Assembly (NCBI GenBank): GCA_951394405.1
Contig: OX596344.1
Coordinates: forward strand, 1,240,001-1,304,000
Direction: 5' to 3'
DNA from: Coprinellus micaceus
Lineage: Eukaryota; Basidiomycota; Agaricomycetes; Agaricales; Psathyrellaceae
Length of the DNA: 64,000 bases
Shown in pieces: positions 63,945 through 64,000 of the stretch. Position numbers and translations under genes: made by a program. The stretch's first letter is position 1. The number at the start of each line of letters is the position of its first letter. The notes under the pieces are model-generated. The model was not told the DNA's origin and did not search any database. It saw nothing but the letters and a program-made list of their open reading frames with translations.

Positions 63945-64000
63945 ATGCCCTCCCCACCCCTCTCCTACACCTCCATCAAAGCCTCCTACGACGCCAACGG
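63945..64000 (+). CDS. Start of a gene cut by the window edge
   Basis: An ATG in a fair context (CAAGATGCCC) opens 18 codons, starting MPSPPLSYTSIKASYDAN, to the edge. Too short to identify. Confidence 0.35.
   Translation, partial: MPSPPLSYTSIKASYDAN

Overview
The window is nuclear DNA from a filamentous basidiomycete, almost certainly an Agaricomycete. The evidence is dense genes cut by many 48-70 bp GT-AG introns, and fungal or basidiomycete-expanded families: a Plavaka transposase, a FunK1 kinase, BTB/POZ proteins, a DUF6534-like membrane protein, a Crinkler-type kinase and lineage-specific P-loop GTPases. I saw no rRNA, tRNA, CRISPR or bacterial-style operon. Gene models below were built by reading splice sites and checking that exon phases add up; no transcript data were available.

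Layout. 1-3.2 kb: 3' part of a large unrecognised gene (minus strand). 3.2-4.7 kb: repeat-rich DNA with a 56-bp tandem repeat, a 336-bp tandem duplication and a 16-bp motif present twice in each orientation. 4.7-22.5 kb: an accessory block. It holds a probable TET/JBP-like 2-oxoglutarate dioxygenase gene with a C-terminal extension (5.3-9.8 kb), an orphan partial copy of its first exon just upstream, a small Cys/His-rich gene, a small minus-strand gene, a 993-aa unknown with a Ser-rich repeat and RG-rich tail, and an apparently intact 12-exon Plavaka transposase (17.7-22.5 kb). Plavaka/KDZ transposases and TET/JBP genes are known to associate in mushroom genomes, so this block may be one large transposon with cargo, though I could not find its terminal repeats. 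23.9-26.7 kb: two tail-to-tail BTB-like genes. 27.2-29.2 kb: a Crinkler-type kinase gene bracketed by degenerate direct repeats. 30-35.4 kb: three tandem paralogous GTPase genes; the third carries a 682-bp Tc1/mariner deletion derivative at a TA that replaced its C-terminus. 35.4-37 kb: little recognisable.

37-64 kb is mostly ordinary chromosome: a DUF6534-like 7-TM protein, an F-box protein, a SulP transporter with STAS and cyclic-nucleotide-binding-like domains, CFIm25 (NUDT21), a low-complexity nuclear-type protein, two O-acetylhomoserine sulfhydrylase paralogues flanking a FunK1 kinase, a questin-oxidase-like (DUF4243) protein, a Tvp38/TMEM64 membrane protein, a roadblock dynein light chain, and the start of one more gene at the right edge.

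Points most worth a second look: the TET/JBP-Plavaka block; the mariner insertion that can be undone on paper to recover the GTPase frame; a phase-matched optional intron that would give one sulfhydrylase a polybasic CaaX tail; an exon duplication in one BTB gene; and recurring GC-AG introns.
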